Notes under the pieces: generated by a model
The model's input: the letters and a program-made list of their open reading frames with translations, nothing else
Told to the model about the DNA's origin: nothing
Database searches by the model: none
Source of the DNA: Sneathiella sp.
Lineage (GTDB): Bacteria; Pseudomonadota; Alphaproteobacteria; Sneathiellales; Sneathiellaceae
DNA length: 41,280 nucleotides
Direction of reading: 5' to 3'
NCBI GenBank assembly: GCA_002706985.1
Contig: PAKP01000014.1
Coordinates: 1 to 41,280, forward strand
Position numbers and translations under genes: made by a program
Shown: positions 1 through 7,422 of the stretch, one piece after another
Position numbering within the stretch: position 1 is the stretch's first letter
Layout of the letters: each line of letters begins with the position of its first letter

Positions 1-353
1 AAGCCATAGTCGGCGGACTTCTGACCATCCTCGCAATCGGGCTTGCCGTTGGCGGGGCGAACAGCGGAAACCCCGGGCGTTCCACGGCGGCGACGGCAGG
101 CGGGATTGCCGCCGGGGTCGGGGGCGCCATGATGATTTCAGAGAGCTTCAGAACCAGCAAGGAATCGGAGTTCCATGCAAATACGATTGAAGAGCTTGGC
201 GAGTCCATTGACTCTGAGCTTGCCCCACAGGTTGTCGAGTTTGAAGGAGAAACCAAAAAAATAACAGGAAATGCGGAAAAGCAGTTCGCTGAATGGCGCG
301 CCTTTCTGAAAGAGATTTATGAGAAGGAAAAAACACCGGAAACGCAGCTTTGA
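1..353 (+). CDS. Partial unknown membrane-associated protein (5' end outside window)
   Basis: The reading frame is open from the left edge (first full codon at position 3) to the TGA at 351-353. The gene therefore starts upstream, and the ATG at 129 is internal. The visible 116 residues begin with a hydrophobic stretch rich in Gly and Ala that could be one or two membrane segments. A charged tail of about 70 residues, probably helical, follows. I do not recognise a family. It ends 10 bases before the next gene, so it is probably the first visible member of the operon running to 6783. Its role in that system is unknown. Confidence 0.65.
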   Translation, partial: AIVGGLLTILAIGLAVGGANSGNPGRSTAATAGGIAAGVGGAMMISESFRTSKESEFHANTIEELGESIDSELAPQVVEFEGETKKITGNAEKQFAEWRAFLKEIYEKEKTPETQL

Positions 354-363
354 GTAAACGATA

Positions 364-1836
364 ATGTTCGAGAAAAAACTTGAAGAAGCGGCCGCACAGT
401 CCAGGCAGACACTCCTCATATTCGCTTTAATTTCAACCGTCATCGGACTGGTTCTGGTAATCGCGCTGCTTTTCATTTCAACAGGCTCACCGTTTAAAGG
501 CACGGAGGGGTCATCGACGCAAATAACCGCCCCGGTCGAGAAGGTTGAACAAGAGCCTTCGAATAAAGCGGAATCATCCCGACAGAAAGAGCCGACAGCA
601 ACCCAAACATATGAGCGTCAGGAAGTTATCACTCTCATCGGACGATATGAACAGACACTGGAGCCTGTCGTTCTAACGGAGGGCTTTGCGTCCTGGAATA
701 AATCTCTACAGTCAGACCTGATTGCATTGAAAGATGATGTTGTCGGTAAATTGGCAAGCGGGTCAATTGACTCGGCCTATGAGCAGGTCATTCGTCTGAT
801 CGAATCCGCGAGTGTTGCCGTCGGGGACTTTGAAATGGCATTCGATACGGCGATGACGGATGCTGCCGCAAGTTATAATAGTGATGATGTTCAGGGAGCA
901 AGGGCACATATCGATTATGCGTTGTCGTTGAACAACACAAATCAGGAAGCCCTCAATCTGAAAGAAAAGATAGAGGCGCTCCCGGAAGTTCTGGAACTCG
1001 TCAGGCAAGCTTCTGTCGCCCGTACGGAAAATAATCTGGAAGCAGAAAAGCGCTTCTCGGAACAGATTGTAGCGCTCGACCCGGATCGCAGCTTTTACCG
1101 TGAGAGAATAACGGAAATAGAAACTTTCCTTACAGAGCGCCGGTTTGAAGAGAGTGTCGTGCGGGGACTGGACGCAAACCGGAAAAGCGATTTATCCGCT
1201 CTGCAGGCAGCGCACAACGAGGCGAAATCCGTCTTCCCAGTCAGGGAGGAGACCAAAAATCTCGCCGGTATGCTGGTTGCCCTGAAACAAAAAATAGCTT
1301 TTGATAATTTCATGCGAAGAGGCGGCAAGGCAATGGAAGCAGATGACTGGCAGGCCGCTCAACGGGAATACGAAAACGCTTCGGCAATCTACCCCAATAA
1401 CAAGGACGCACGAGATGGTCTGGAGATAGCCCGGAGCATCCTTGCCAAAAAGCAGCAGATTGCGGCATTTATGGCCAGTCCTGAACGACTTTCAAACGAC
1501 TTCGTCAAGACGGATGCTACTGAAGCATTAAAAAACTCTGAGGTTCTCGGGGCACTCAGCGGAAGTTTGCAAAGGGAAGCGGAAGGTCTTAGCAAGGAAA
1601 TCGAGCGGCGGAACCGTCAGATCGATATTTTGATCTTCTCTGACCAGCTTACCTCCATTTCCGTCAAAGGGGTTGGTCGCGTCGGTCAGGTGTCCAGCTA
1701 CAAAATCCGCCTGAAACCCGGCTCCTATGTTCTCGAAGGGAAAAGAGAGGGCTTCAAAACGAAGCTGGTGCCGATTACGATTGATCCTGATGATACTGTG
1801 GTCGAGGTTGAAGTCATAACAGATGAGCGAATTTAA
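364..1836 (+). CDS. Membrane-anchored protein with TPR-like helical region and C-terminal PEGA-like domain
   Basis: This 490-residue protein has a short cytoplasmic N-terminus and one membrane helix at about residues 18-40. A long, mostly helical region follows, with repeat-like stretches resembling TPR units (for example around residues 175-200 and 320-350). The last 70 residues look like a PEGA domain, a small beta fold named for a P-E-G-A motif and common in bacterial surface proteins; the clue is the segment KPGSYVLEGKREGFKTK. The topology suggests that most of the protein is periplasmic. Its 3' end overlaps the next gene by 14 bases, so the two are translationally coupled. It may be a scaffold that binds the other envelope proteins of the operon; that role is inference. 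Confidence 0.7.
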   Translation: MFEKKLEEAAAQSRQTLLIFALISTVIGLVLVIALLFISTGSPFKGTEGSSTQITAPVEKVEQEPSNKAESSRQKEPTATQTYERQEVITLIGRYEQTLEPVVLTEGFASWNKSLQSDLIALKDDVVGKLASGSIDSAYEQVIRLIESASVAVGDFEMAFDTAMTDAAASYNSDDVQGARAHIDYALSLNNTNQEALNLKEKIEALPEVLELVRQASVARTENNLEAEKRFSEQIVALDPDRSFYRERITEIETFLTERRFEESVVRGLDANRKSDLSALQAAHNEAKSVFPVREETKNLAGMLVALKQKIAFDNFMRRGGKAMEADDWQAAQREYENASAIYPNNKDARDGLEIARSILAKKQQIAAFMASPERLSNDFVKTDATEALKNSEVLGALSGSLQREAEGLSKEIERRNRQIDILIFSDQLTSISVKGVGRVGQVSSYKIRLKPGSYVLEGKREGFKTKLVPITIDPDDTVVEVEVITDERI

Positions 1837-3835
1837 ACGTCAGATCGAACTCGCGGCAAAGCGCCAGCAAATTGCTGTGATCAGCGTGCTGGCGTTTTTT
1901 GCGCTTGTCGGCACTCTTCTGGTTGTAGGTTTTGTCTTGCTTAAGGCGACTGTCATCGAGGTCGTGCCGGAACCAGCGGCAATCAATGCGGACATATCGG
2001 TTGAGAGTGGCGCTGCTGTCTATGTGGAAGGCACTTTATTTTCATTGTCCCGCCAACCCGTCCTAAACGTAACCTCGGAAGGGTTCGAGCCTGTTAGCCG
2101 GGTTATCGCGAATAGTGAAGAGGGCAAGACAGTTCTGATTGAAATGCAGGAATTGCAAGCACGACTAGTACTGACCGTTGTCGATATAGATGATGATATC
2201 GCCTGGAAACTTAATGGAAAGGCCTTGCCTTTGTCGTCATCATTAGATCAAAAACTGGAGCCAGGGGCATATGAAGTTGAGCTGGAACACCCATATTACG
2301 AATCTGAATCCTTTCAGTTTGAACTGAGTAGAGGACAAACAGAAACCCGCGAGATTTCTCTGACGAAGATTGAGGGGCAGGTGGAGCTTGATGCGGCACC
2401 GGAGGGCGCGGCTCTGAAATTCGATGGGGAAAAGGTCGCGGAATACCCCGTTGTCTTAAAAAGACCTGCGGGTAAATATTCCGTCATGATCGAAAAAGAG
2501 GGATATCTCCCGATAACGGATGAAGTTGAGATCACAAATAGGGATCGTCAAGTCTACCGCAATTATCAATTACAGCCACAGCCCGCTTATCTCAAAGTGA
2601 GTGTGTCCCCGACAGGGGGAGAACTATCGCTGAATGGCAAATCGATATCGGCGGAAGCCCGGCAGAAACTCGCATCAAATAAGCGCTATTATCTTAACTA
2701 CAAAAAGAAAGGCTATACATCGGAAGAGCGGGAGATTTCGCTGAAACCGGAAGAGGAGGCGGAAGTTGCCTTTAATCTGAAACTCAACATCGGGGATGTT
2801 CAAATTACGTCCAGCCCTGAAGCGGCTGTCTATATTGACGGGAAGGCCGTCGGGAACACGCCACTGTCGCTTCGCCTGCCTTCCTTCACTCATAAAATTT
2901 CGATCGTGCGACAGGGATATCGAACGGTCAATAAATCCGTTGTTCCTTCCGCGGCGTCCCCTCAGCGGATTGATGTGACGCTCCAGACGGAAAAGGCCGC
3001 TCAGCTTGCCGAGGCAAAACCGAAATATGTTAACTCCGTCGGCATGGAAATGGTGTTGTTCCAGCCAAGCAATGTCACTTTGGGGGCGCCGAGATCGGAG
3101 AGCGGCCAGCGAGCCAATGAATTTCTCAGGCCTGTGGAACTGACACGCCATTTCTATGCCGCGAGCACGGAAGTAGCGCAGGCACAGTTCGCTTTATTTG
3201 ATACAGGCCGTTCATACAGTGGTTCGGGCGCGTTGCCGATCTCGAATGTATCCTGGGATCAGGCCGCCCAATATTGCAATTGGCTGAGCAAGAAAGAGGG
3301 GCTAAGCCCGTTTTATAAATTCAATGGTGATCGTTATCGGGGGTTCGATCCGAATTCTGACGGATACCGATTGCTGACAGAAGCAGAATGGGAGTGGCTT
3401 GCGCGAAAAGCCGGGCGCATCAAGCAGACGCGCTTTCCCTGGGGGGACGATCCTGTCATTCCGAAAGGCGCGGGGAATATTGCCGATGAGTCGGCCAATG
3501 GAAAGACACGCTTCTATGTTCCCAATTATGTGGATGGGTATGCCGGGGTCGCACCGGTAAAAAGTTTCGCCACGGACAAGGCAGGACTTCATGATATCTT
3601 TGGCAATGTCGCCGAGTGGGTTCATGATTATTACAGCCTGGTGCCACCTGCGAATGACGCTGTTTTGCAAGACCCTCTCGGTCGCCAGCAGGGCGATCAG
3701 CATATGTTTAAGGGGGCAAACTGGTCCAGCGGAACCCTGACGGAACTTCGGCCTGCTTATCGTGGTTCCGGAACGGAAGGTTCGGACACGGTGGGCTTCC
3801 GGGTGGGACGTTTTTTATATGGAGAAGCAAAATGA
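1823..3835 (+). CDS. Membrane-anchored PEGA-repeat protein with C-terminal FGE/SUMF1-like domain
   Basis: This 670-residue protein has one N-terminal membrane helix at about residues 18-42. Four to five PEGA-like beta units follow (about 45-395), with repeated patterns of the type 'sspeAaVyiDGkavGnTPlslrlp'. The C-terminal domain (about 400-668) belongs to the formylglycine-generating-enzyme/SUMF1 fold. Evidence for it is the NVSWDQAAQYCNWL motif (about 475-488), LTEAEWEWLAR, FGNVAEWVHD and the terminal VGFRVGR. The paired active-site cysteines of true FGE are not present in the final segment (RPAYRGSG...), so a sulfatase-maturation role is unlikely. The domain more likely has a binding or non-FGE role. 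The stop overlaps the start of the next small gene (ATGA). Confidence 0.82.
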   Translation: MSEFKRQIELAAKRQQIAVISVLAFFALVGTLLVVGFVLLKATVIEVVPEPAAINADISVESGAAVYVEGTLFSLSRQPVLNVTSEGFEPVSRVIANSEEGKTVLIEMQELQARLVLTVVDIDDDIAWKLNGKALPLSSSLDQKLEPGAYEVELEHPYYESESFQFELSRGQTETREISLTKIEGQVELDAAPEGAALKFDGEKVAEYPVVLKRPAGKYSVMIEKEGYLPITDEVEITNRDRQVYRNYQLQPQPAYLKVSVSPTGGELSLNGKSISAEARQKLASNKRYYLNYKKKGYTSEEREISLKPEEEAEVAFNLKLNIGDVQITSSPEAAVYIDGKAVGNTPLSLRLPSFTHKISIVRQGYRTVNKSVVPSAASPQRIDVTLQTEKAAQLAEAKPKYVNSVGMEMVLFQPSNVTLGAPRSESGQRANEFLRPVELTRHFYAASTEVAQAQFALFDTGRSYSGSGALPISNVSWDQAAQYCNWLSKKEGLSPFYKFNGDRYRGFDPNSDGYRLLTEAEWEWLARKAGRIKQTRFPWGDDPVIPKGAGNIADESANGKTRFYVPNYVDGYAGVAPVKSFATDKAGLHDIFGNVAEWVHDYYSLVPPANDAVLQDPLGRQQGDQHMFKGANWSSGTLTELRPAYRGSGTEGSDTVGFRVGRFLYGEAK

Positions 3836-3981
3836 ACACATGGCTTAAACATAAGACCAGATGGATCATTGTGGGGATAGTCGCAATTTTTGGCGCTCTG
3901 ACATTGCAATATGCCATTGCCCAGAGCGGAGGAGCGGAAATCAACCTCAACTCTCCCGTTTCTTTTCCGGTGGATATCTAG
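3832..3981 (+). CDS. Small 49-residue exported or membrane peptide of the vWA/MotA operon
   Basis: This short frame starts at an ATG overlapping the stop of the PEGA/FGE gene (ATGA) and ends in a TAG at 3979-3981, directly against the ATG of the MotA/TolQ gene. The peptide starts MNTWLKHKTR, has a hydrophobic stretch (about residues 11-28) and then QYAIAQSGG. This looks like a signal peptide with a possible cut after AIA or AQS, or a single membrane anchor, followed by a tail of about 20 residues. The exact coupling on both sides argues strongly that it is a real gene. No family is recognised. It could be a small accessory subunit of the channel complex. Confidence 0.65.
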   Translation: MNTWLKHKTRWIIVGIVAIFGALTLQYAIAQSGGAEINLNSPVSFPVDI

Positions 3982-4758
3982 ATGGTCAGGAAAGTCATCA
4001 TAGCGACGGTCTTGTTGGCCGTTTGTATCGTCTTCGTACAATTGATCTACGCCGGTTTTATAACTCCGAGCGCGGAAAGGCTGGTCGCTGAAGCGCAAGC
4101 AGCCGGAACCGCGGCACCTCAGGTTATTTCGGTAATTCTGAAAGACGGGGAGCAACAGGTGTGTGTCACATTGGCGCTTTGGTGCCTGTTCTTGATGGCC
4201 GGGAAGTTCTGGGGCCTCTGGAACGAATCCCATCTCGACAAGATTGATTATGTCGGACTCATCAGTGAAGGGAATAACCTCGGCGATGAGAAAGACACGT
4301 TACGAAAAACGATGACGGAAATTGAAAAGCTGCCGGAGAAATTCACGGCGTCTCCGGTCGTGCAAACGCTTCTATCGAGCATCCGCCGCTATCTGATGAC
4401 AGATGACGTGCACAGCACATCCGAAGCCATCTCGCTCAGTATCGATGCTTTGGCCATGCGTCAGGAATCTGAGAATACAATGATCCGCTATATCATTTGG
4501 GCTATCCCTTCGATCGGTTTCATCGGGACTGTAAGAGGCATTGGTGCCGCATTGTCGCAGGCGGATGAGGCGCTTGCCGGTGATATCACTTTGATGACGG
4601 ACAGTCTTGGCGTTGCATTTAATTCGACGCTGGTGGCCTTGGTCCTGTCGATATTTTTGATGTTGATGCTGCATATTCTACAAGGACTTCAGGACGGTCA
4701 GTTGATCAAGACCCAGGCCTATTGCGAGAAATTCCTCCTGAACCGTATCAGCAAATAG
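3982..4758 (+). CDS. MotA/TolQ/ExbB-family proton-channel subunit
   Basis: This 258-residue protein has predicted membrane helices near residues 5-25, 55-75, 160-185 and 205-235. The family signature is the segment IPSIGFIGTVRGIGAAL, followed by LGVAFNSTLVALVLSIFLM. This matches the last two helices of TolQ/ExbB/MotA proteins, which form a pentamer that conducts ions around a dimer of single-helix partner proteins. A cytoplasmic domain lies between helices 2 and 3. The gene starts immediately after the stop of the 49-residue gene. No ExbD/TolR/MotB gene is adjacent. The two vWA genes downstream carry the matching Asp-containing N-terminal helix and are the likely partners. Confidence 0.87.
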   Translation: MVRKVIIATVLLAVCIVFVQLIYAGFITPSAERLVAEAQAAGTAAPQVISVILKDGEQQVCVTLALWCLFLMAGKFWGLWNESHLDKIDYVGLISEGNNLGDEKDTLRKTMTEIEKLPEKFTASPVVQTLLSSIRRYLMTDDVHSTSEAISLSIDALAMRQESENTMIRYIIWAIPSIGFIGTVRGIGAALSQADEALAGDITLMTDSLGVAFNSTLVALVLSIFLMLMLHILQGLQDGQLIKTQAYCEKFLLNRISK

Positions 4759-4765
4759 GTGCAGT

Positions 4766-5836
4766 CTGAGAAAGCGTCGCGCAACTGAAGGATTTAATCT
4801 TTCTTTTCTGGACATTATGGCCTGTGGTCTCGGCGCTGCGGTTTTGATTTTGATTTTGCTGAAACTGCAGCCTGAAGATACACCCATTGACCTTGATGAG
4901 CTGAAGGCGGATTTGACACTTCGTCAGGAACAGGAAGGAGAGCTCAAGGCGCTTCTTGATCAGCAGAAGAACGAAGAAGCAAAAATCGAAGCTGAGATTT
5001 CCACATTGGCGGGAGAGACACGCGCCCTTGAAGAAGAGGTGGCGGCAACCGAGGAAACAACCCGGGAAAAAATAGCGGAATTGGATACTCTGAAGGAACG
5101 TATCCTTAAAAGTCCGCCGGCGCAGAAAGCAGATGTCGTTCAATCAGATCAAGGGGGAGAAGAAGAGTATTTGCTTGGCCTGAAGGTCGAGGGTCGCCGA
5201 ATAGCATTTCTGATTGATACCAGTGCATCAATGACGGATGAAAACCTGATTGATATCATCAAGCGCAAATCCGGGACGGATCAGGACAAAATGGATGGAC
5301 CGAAATGGAAGCGAACGCAAAGGATCGTAAAATGGCTTGCGAACAGGATACCTAAAACCTCGGACGCTGTATTCATCGGGTTTAATGAAACAGCTTTTCC
5401 AATCGGCCCGTCTGTCTGGTTCAGAGGGTCGGATGCAAGTTCGGTACAACATGTCTTTTCGTCAATCGACAGTGTCGTGCCGACAAACGCTACGAACCTG
5501 GAGGCAGCATTACAGGCGGCCAAGCAGAAATCCGACCTGCCCACGAATTACTATGTCGTCACGGATGGCCTGCCGACGGAAGGCGATTCAAACTACGGAA
5601 GCCTCAACCCGTTTGCAAGCTGCACATCCCTGTTCGGAAAATCCTCAATTATTACCGGGGAGTGTAGACGAAAACTCTTTGAATATACCGTCAGAAACTA
5701 CGGCGTACAGGCCGGGGTGCCTGTGAATGTCATTTTGCTCCCTCTTGAAGGGGATCCAGGTGCGGCACCGTCTTATTGGTCCTGGACATATGCGACAGGG
5801 GGACTGCTCATAAGCCCTGCGGAAAACTGGCCATGA
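4766..5836 (+). CDS. vWA-domain protein 1 with ExbD/MotB-like N-terminal helix, coiled coil; probable CTG start
   Basis: From CTG 4766 this is 356 residues; from the first ATG (4817) it is 339. The codons before the ATG read LRKRRATEGFNLSFLDI, which aligns with the start of the downstream paralogue (MKRRNRTFELFSLSFLDL). An in-frame TGA at 4739 limits the start to 4742-4817, and an AGGTG lies four bases before the CTG. Layout: basic N-terminus, Asp16, one membrane helix (about 17-37), acidic coiled coil (about 45-120), then a vWA domain from about residue 143. The MIDAS metal site looks complete: DTSAS at 151-155, a Thr in VVPTNATNLE and Asp in YYVVTDG. It is probably the periplasmic or effector partner of the MotA/TolQ subunit. 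The stop overlaps the next start (ATGA). Confidence 0.8.
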   Translation: MRKRRATEGFNLSFLDIMACGLGAAVLILILLKLQPEDTPIDLDELKADLTLRQEQEGELKALLDQQKNEEAKIEAEISTLAGETRALEEEVAATEETTREKIAELDTLKERILKSPPAQKADVVQSDQGGEEEYLLGLKVEGRRIAFLIDTSASMTDENLIDIIKRKSGTDQDKMDGPKWKRTQRIVKWLANRIPKTSDAVFIGFNETAFPIGPSVWFRGSDASSVQHVFSSIDSVVPTNATNLEAALQAAKQKSDLPTNYYVVTDGLPTEGDSNYGSLNPFASCTSLFGKSSIITGECRRKLFEYTVRNYGVQAGVPVNVILLPLEGDPGAAPSYWSWTYATGGLLISPAENWP

Positions 5837-6783
5837 AGCGACGCAATCGCACATTCGAGCTTTTTAGTCTGTCCTTCCTTGATCTGATATCCTGCGGGTT
5901 TGGGGCAGTTGTCCTGTTGATACTTGTCTCCAAAACGGGAGAGGACGTGAATAACGCCACGCTTGAGGAAGCAAAGGAAGTCCTGGCGATGATCACCGAA
6001 GTTGAGCGCAATATTGGCGTTCTGGAGCAGGAAACAGAGCAACGAAAGGGAAGGATTGAAAGCCAATCCAGATTGCTGGATAAACTTGAGGAAGAACGCG
6101 CATTGCTGGCGGAAAAGAAAAGCGCTGCCGTCGCTGCCGACCAAAAGGCGGAAGATGATCTGGAAGGCCTCGAACTCGTGGAGGAATCTCTTAATCGGGC
6201 CAGCATACGACCGCAAATGAATGTGCAAAAGCGGGATGATGAGGTCGGAGGAATTCCGGTGGACAGCGATTATATTCTGTTCATTGTTGATACATCTGGA
6301 AGTATGCAGAGAATCTGGAACAGGGTCATGGCAGAGATGAAAAATGTACTCGCTATCCACCCCCAGGTGAAGGGCTTCCAGATACTAAATGACAATGGGG
6401 CGCATTTAATTTCCTCTTACAATGGAAAATGGATTCCTGACACAGCCAGCCGCCGCGACAATGTATTTAAGGCATTTGCCGGCTGGCGAAGTAATTCCAA
6501 TAGCAGCCCGGTGGAAGGTCTGGAAGTGGCGCTCAAGAAATACGCCCGCCCGAATATAAAGCTCTCGATTTATATTTTTGGAGATGATTACACAGGTGGC
6601 TCCTACAACGATGTTATTGATCGTTTGCAGGCCCTGAATACTAACAAGCTCACTGGCAAACCTCTTGCCAGAGTTCATGCGGTCGGTTTTATTTCGCAGG
6701 GTGTTTCAGGACGATTTGGCGTGTTGATGAGGGAAGTGACCAAAAGAAATGATGGTACATTTCTGGCACTTCCAAAAAACTAA
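5833..6783 (+). CDS. vWA-domain protein 2 with ExbD/MotB-like N-terminal helix and coiled coil
   Basis: The start at ATG 5833 is chosen because it overlaps the previous stop (ATGA) and gives the conserved basic N-terminus; an upstream in-frame start at 5776 would lie inside the preceding gene. The 316 residues have the same layout as the upstream paralogue: MKRRNR, the motif SLSFLDLISCGFGAVVLL with Asp17 just before the membrane helix, a coiled coil (about 45-130), then a vWA domain with DTSGS at 153-157. The other MIDAS residues are less clear: an Asp pair occurs in YIFGDDYTGG, but the Thr position seems replaced. This copy may bind metal differently. It is the last gene of the operon, and a convergent small gene follows. 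Confidence 0.85.
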   Translation: MKRRNRTFELFSLSFLDLISCGFGAVVLLILVSKTGEDVNNATLEEAKEVLAMITEVERNIGVLEQETEQRKGRIESQSRLLDKLEEERALLAEKKSAAVAADQKAEDDLEGLELVEESLNRASIRPQMNVQKRDDEVGGIPVDSDYILFIVDTSGSMQRIWNRVMAEMKNVLAIHPQVKGFQILNDNGAHLISSYNGKWIPDTASRRDNVFKAFAGWRSNSNSSPVEGLEVALKKYARPNIKLSIYIFGDDYTGGSYNDVIDRLQALNTNKLTGKPLARVHAVGFISQGVSGRFGVLMREVTKRNDGTFLALPKN

Positions 6784-6794
6784 AACTCACACTG

Positions 6795-6977
6795 TCAATT
6801 CATCGACTTTTGCCACCAGGTTCTTAGCAACTGATTTTGCTGTAACAATTTGAGATATTGCCGTTTTGCCTCAGGATTGTGGGTTATGATTTTTTTTATG
6901 CGGTCGGCATCCCGGGGTTCCAACATATTATCTACATAAGCCTGAATATCGGTTTCTTCAAAATTACTATACGTCAT
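6795..6977 (-). CDS. Stand-alone anti-sigma-factor-like 60-residue peptide
   Basis: The 60 residues resemble the N-terminal cytoplasmic part of FecR/RsiW-type anti-sigma factors: an Asp/Glu-rich start, then IQAYVDNMLEPRDADRI, then a helix with HNPEAKRQYLKLLQQNQLLRTWW. In full anti-sigma factors a membrane helix and a periplasmic domain follow; here the gene simply stops. It lacks the HxxxCxxC zinc motif. It is convergent with the vWA operon, 11 bases away. An ECF sigma gene lies 2.3 kb downstream in the window, but a link between the two is only a guess. The ribosome-binding site is weak. Confidence 0.5.
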   Translation of the reverse strand: MTYSNFEETDIQAYVDNMLEPRDADRIKKIITHNPEAKRQYLKLLQQNQLLRTWWQKSMN

Positions 6978-7080
6978 GCTATCCGTAATGCTGCCATAAA
7001 TGGGAATTTGGGGTTTAATAACGCGCCATTTTTCGGCGCTCCTAATGTAATAAATGGATTTCGTTGATATTTAGTTCCAT

Positions 7081-7105
7081 GGAACTTTATCGTCGCTCTC
7101 TCGTT
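7081..7105 (+). promoter_or_regulatory. EcfG-type stress promoter for the DUF1328 gene
   Basis: GGAAC at 7081-7085, 16 bases, then CGTT at 7102-7105, followed by GGTAT. This is an exact match to the GGAAC-N16-CGTT form of alphaproteobacterial EcfG sigma promoters. It lies 37 bases before the DUF1328 start codon. Confidence 0.75.
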
Positions 7106-7142
7106 GGTATGTCTGCAACGGAAAAAATTAAGGAGAGAGCTA

Positions 7143-7319
7143 ATGCTTGGTTGGGCTATTACATTTCTGGTGGTTGCGCTGATTGCCGCAGTATTGGGCT
7201 TTGGTGGGGTCGCCGCAGTGTCTGCTGAGATTGCACAAATTCTGTTTATTGTGTTCATCGTGTTGTTTGTCGTAACGGCAATTATTCACTTCGTTCGTGG
7301 ACGCAGGCCACCACTGTGA
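7143..7319 (+). CDS. DUF1328 family small membrane protein
   Basis: The 58-residue product starts [19 protein letters not shown] and has two membrane helices and a short basic end (RGRRPPL). This matches the DUF1328/YtjA family in length and sequence. Its molecular role is unknown; family members are often under stress control. The start at 7143 is chosen because a strong AGGAGAG lies seven bases upstream; a TTG at 7104 in the same frame overlaps the promoter and is unlikely. It is driven by an EcfG-type promoter and closed by a clear terminator at 7357. Confidence 0.88.
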   Translation: MLGWAITFLVVALIAAVLGFGGVAAVSAEIAQILFIVFIVLFVVTAIIHFVRGRRPPL

Positions 7320-7356
7320 ATATCAAAAAAGCAGAAATTTTGCAAAAAATCATGAA

Positions 7357-7386
7357 ACGGCGCTTCAATGGAAGCGCCGTTTTTTG
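7357..7386 (+). terminator. Rho-independent terminator after DUF1328 gene
   Basis: A perfect 10-bp stem (ACGGCGCTTC / GAAGCGCCGT) with loop AATG is followed by a T-rich run. It separates the DUF1328 gene from the histidine kinase. Confidence 0.85.
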
Positions 7387-7422
7387 TTGGTGGAATAGGT
7401 TCTGGTCGAGTAAGTTTCGAAG

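Noticed and set aside
2675..3151. 158-residue minus-strand frame
   Set aside because: It is antisense to the PEGA/FGE gene with composition typical of a shadow frame.
3001..3835. Sulfatase-maturing FGE enzyme
   Set aside because: The fold is right but the catalytic cysteines are missing and no sulfatase gene is seen.
3982..6783. Zorya-like phage defence system
   Set aside because: The channel subunit is similar in kind, but there is no OmpA-like ZorB, helicase or nuclease gene, and the partners are vWA proteins.
6795..6977. NepR anti-sigma factor
   Set aside because: The length fits, but the sequence resembles the FecR/RsiW-type head, not the NepR helices.
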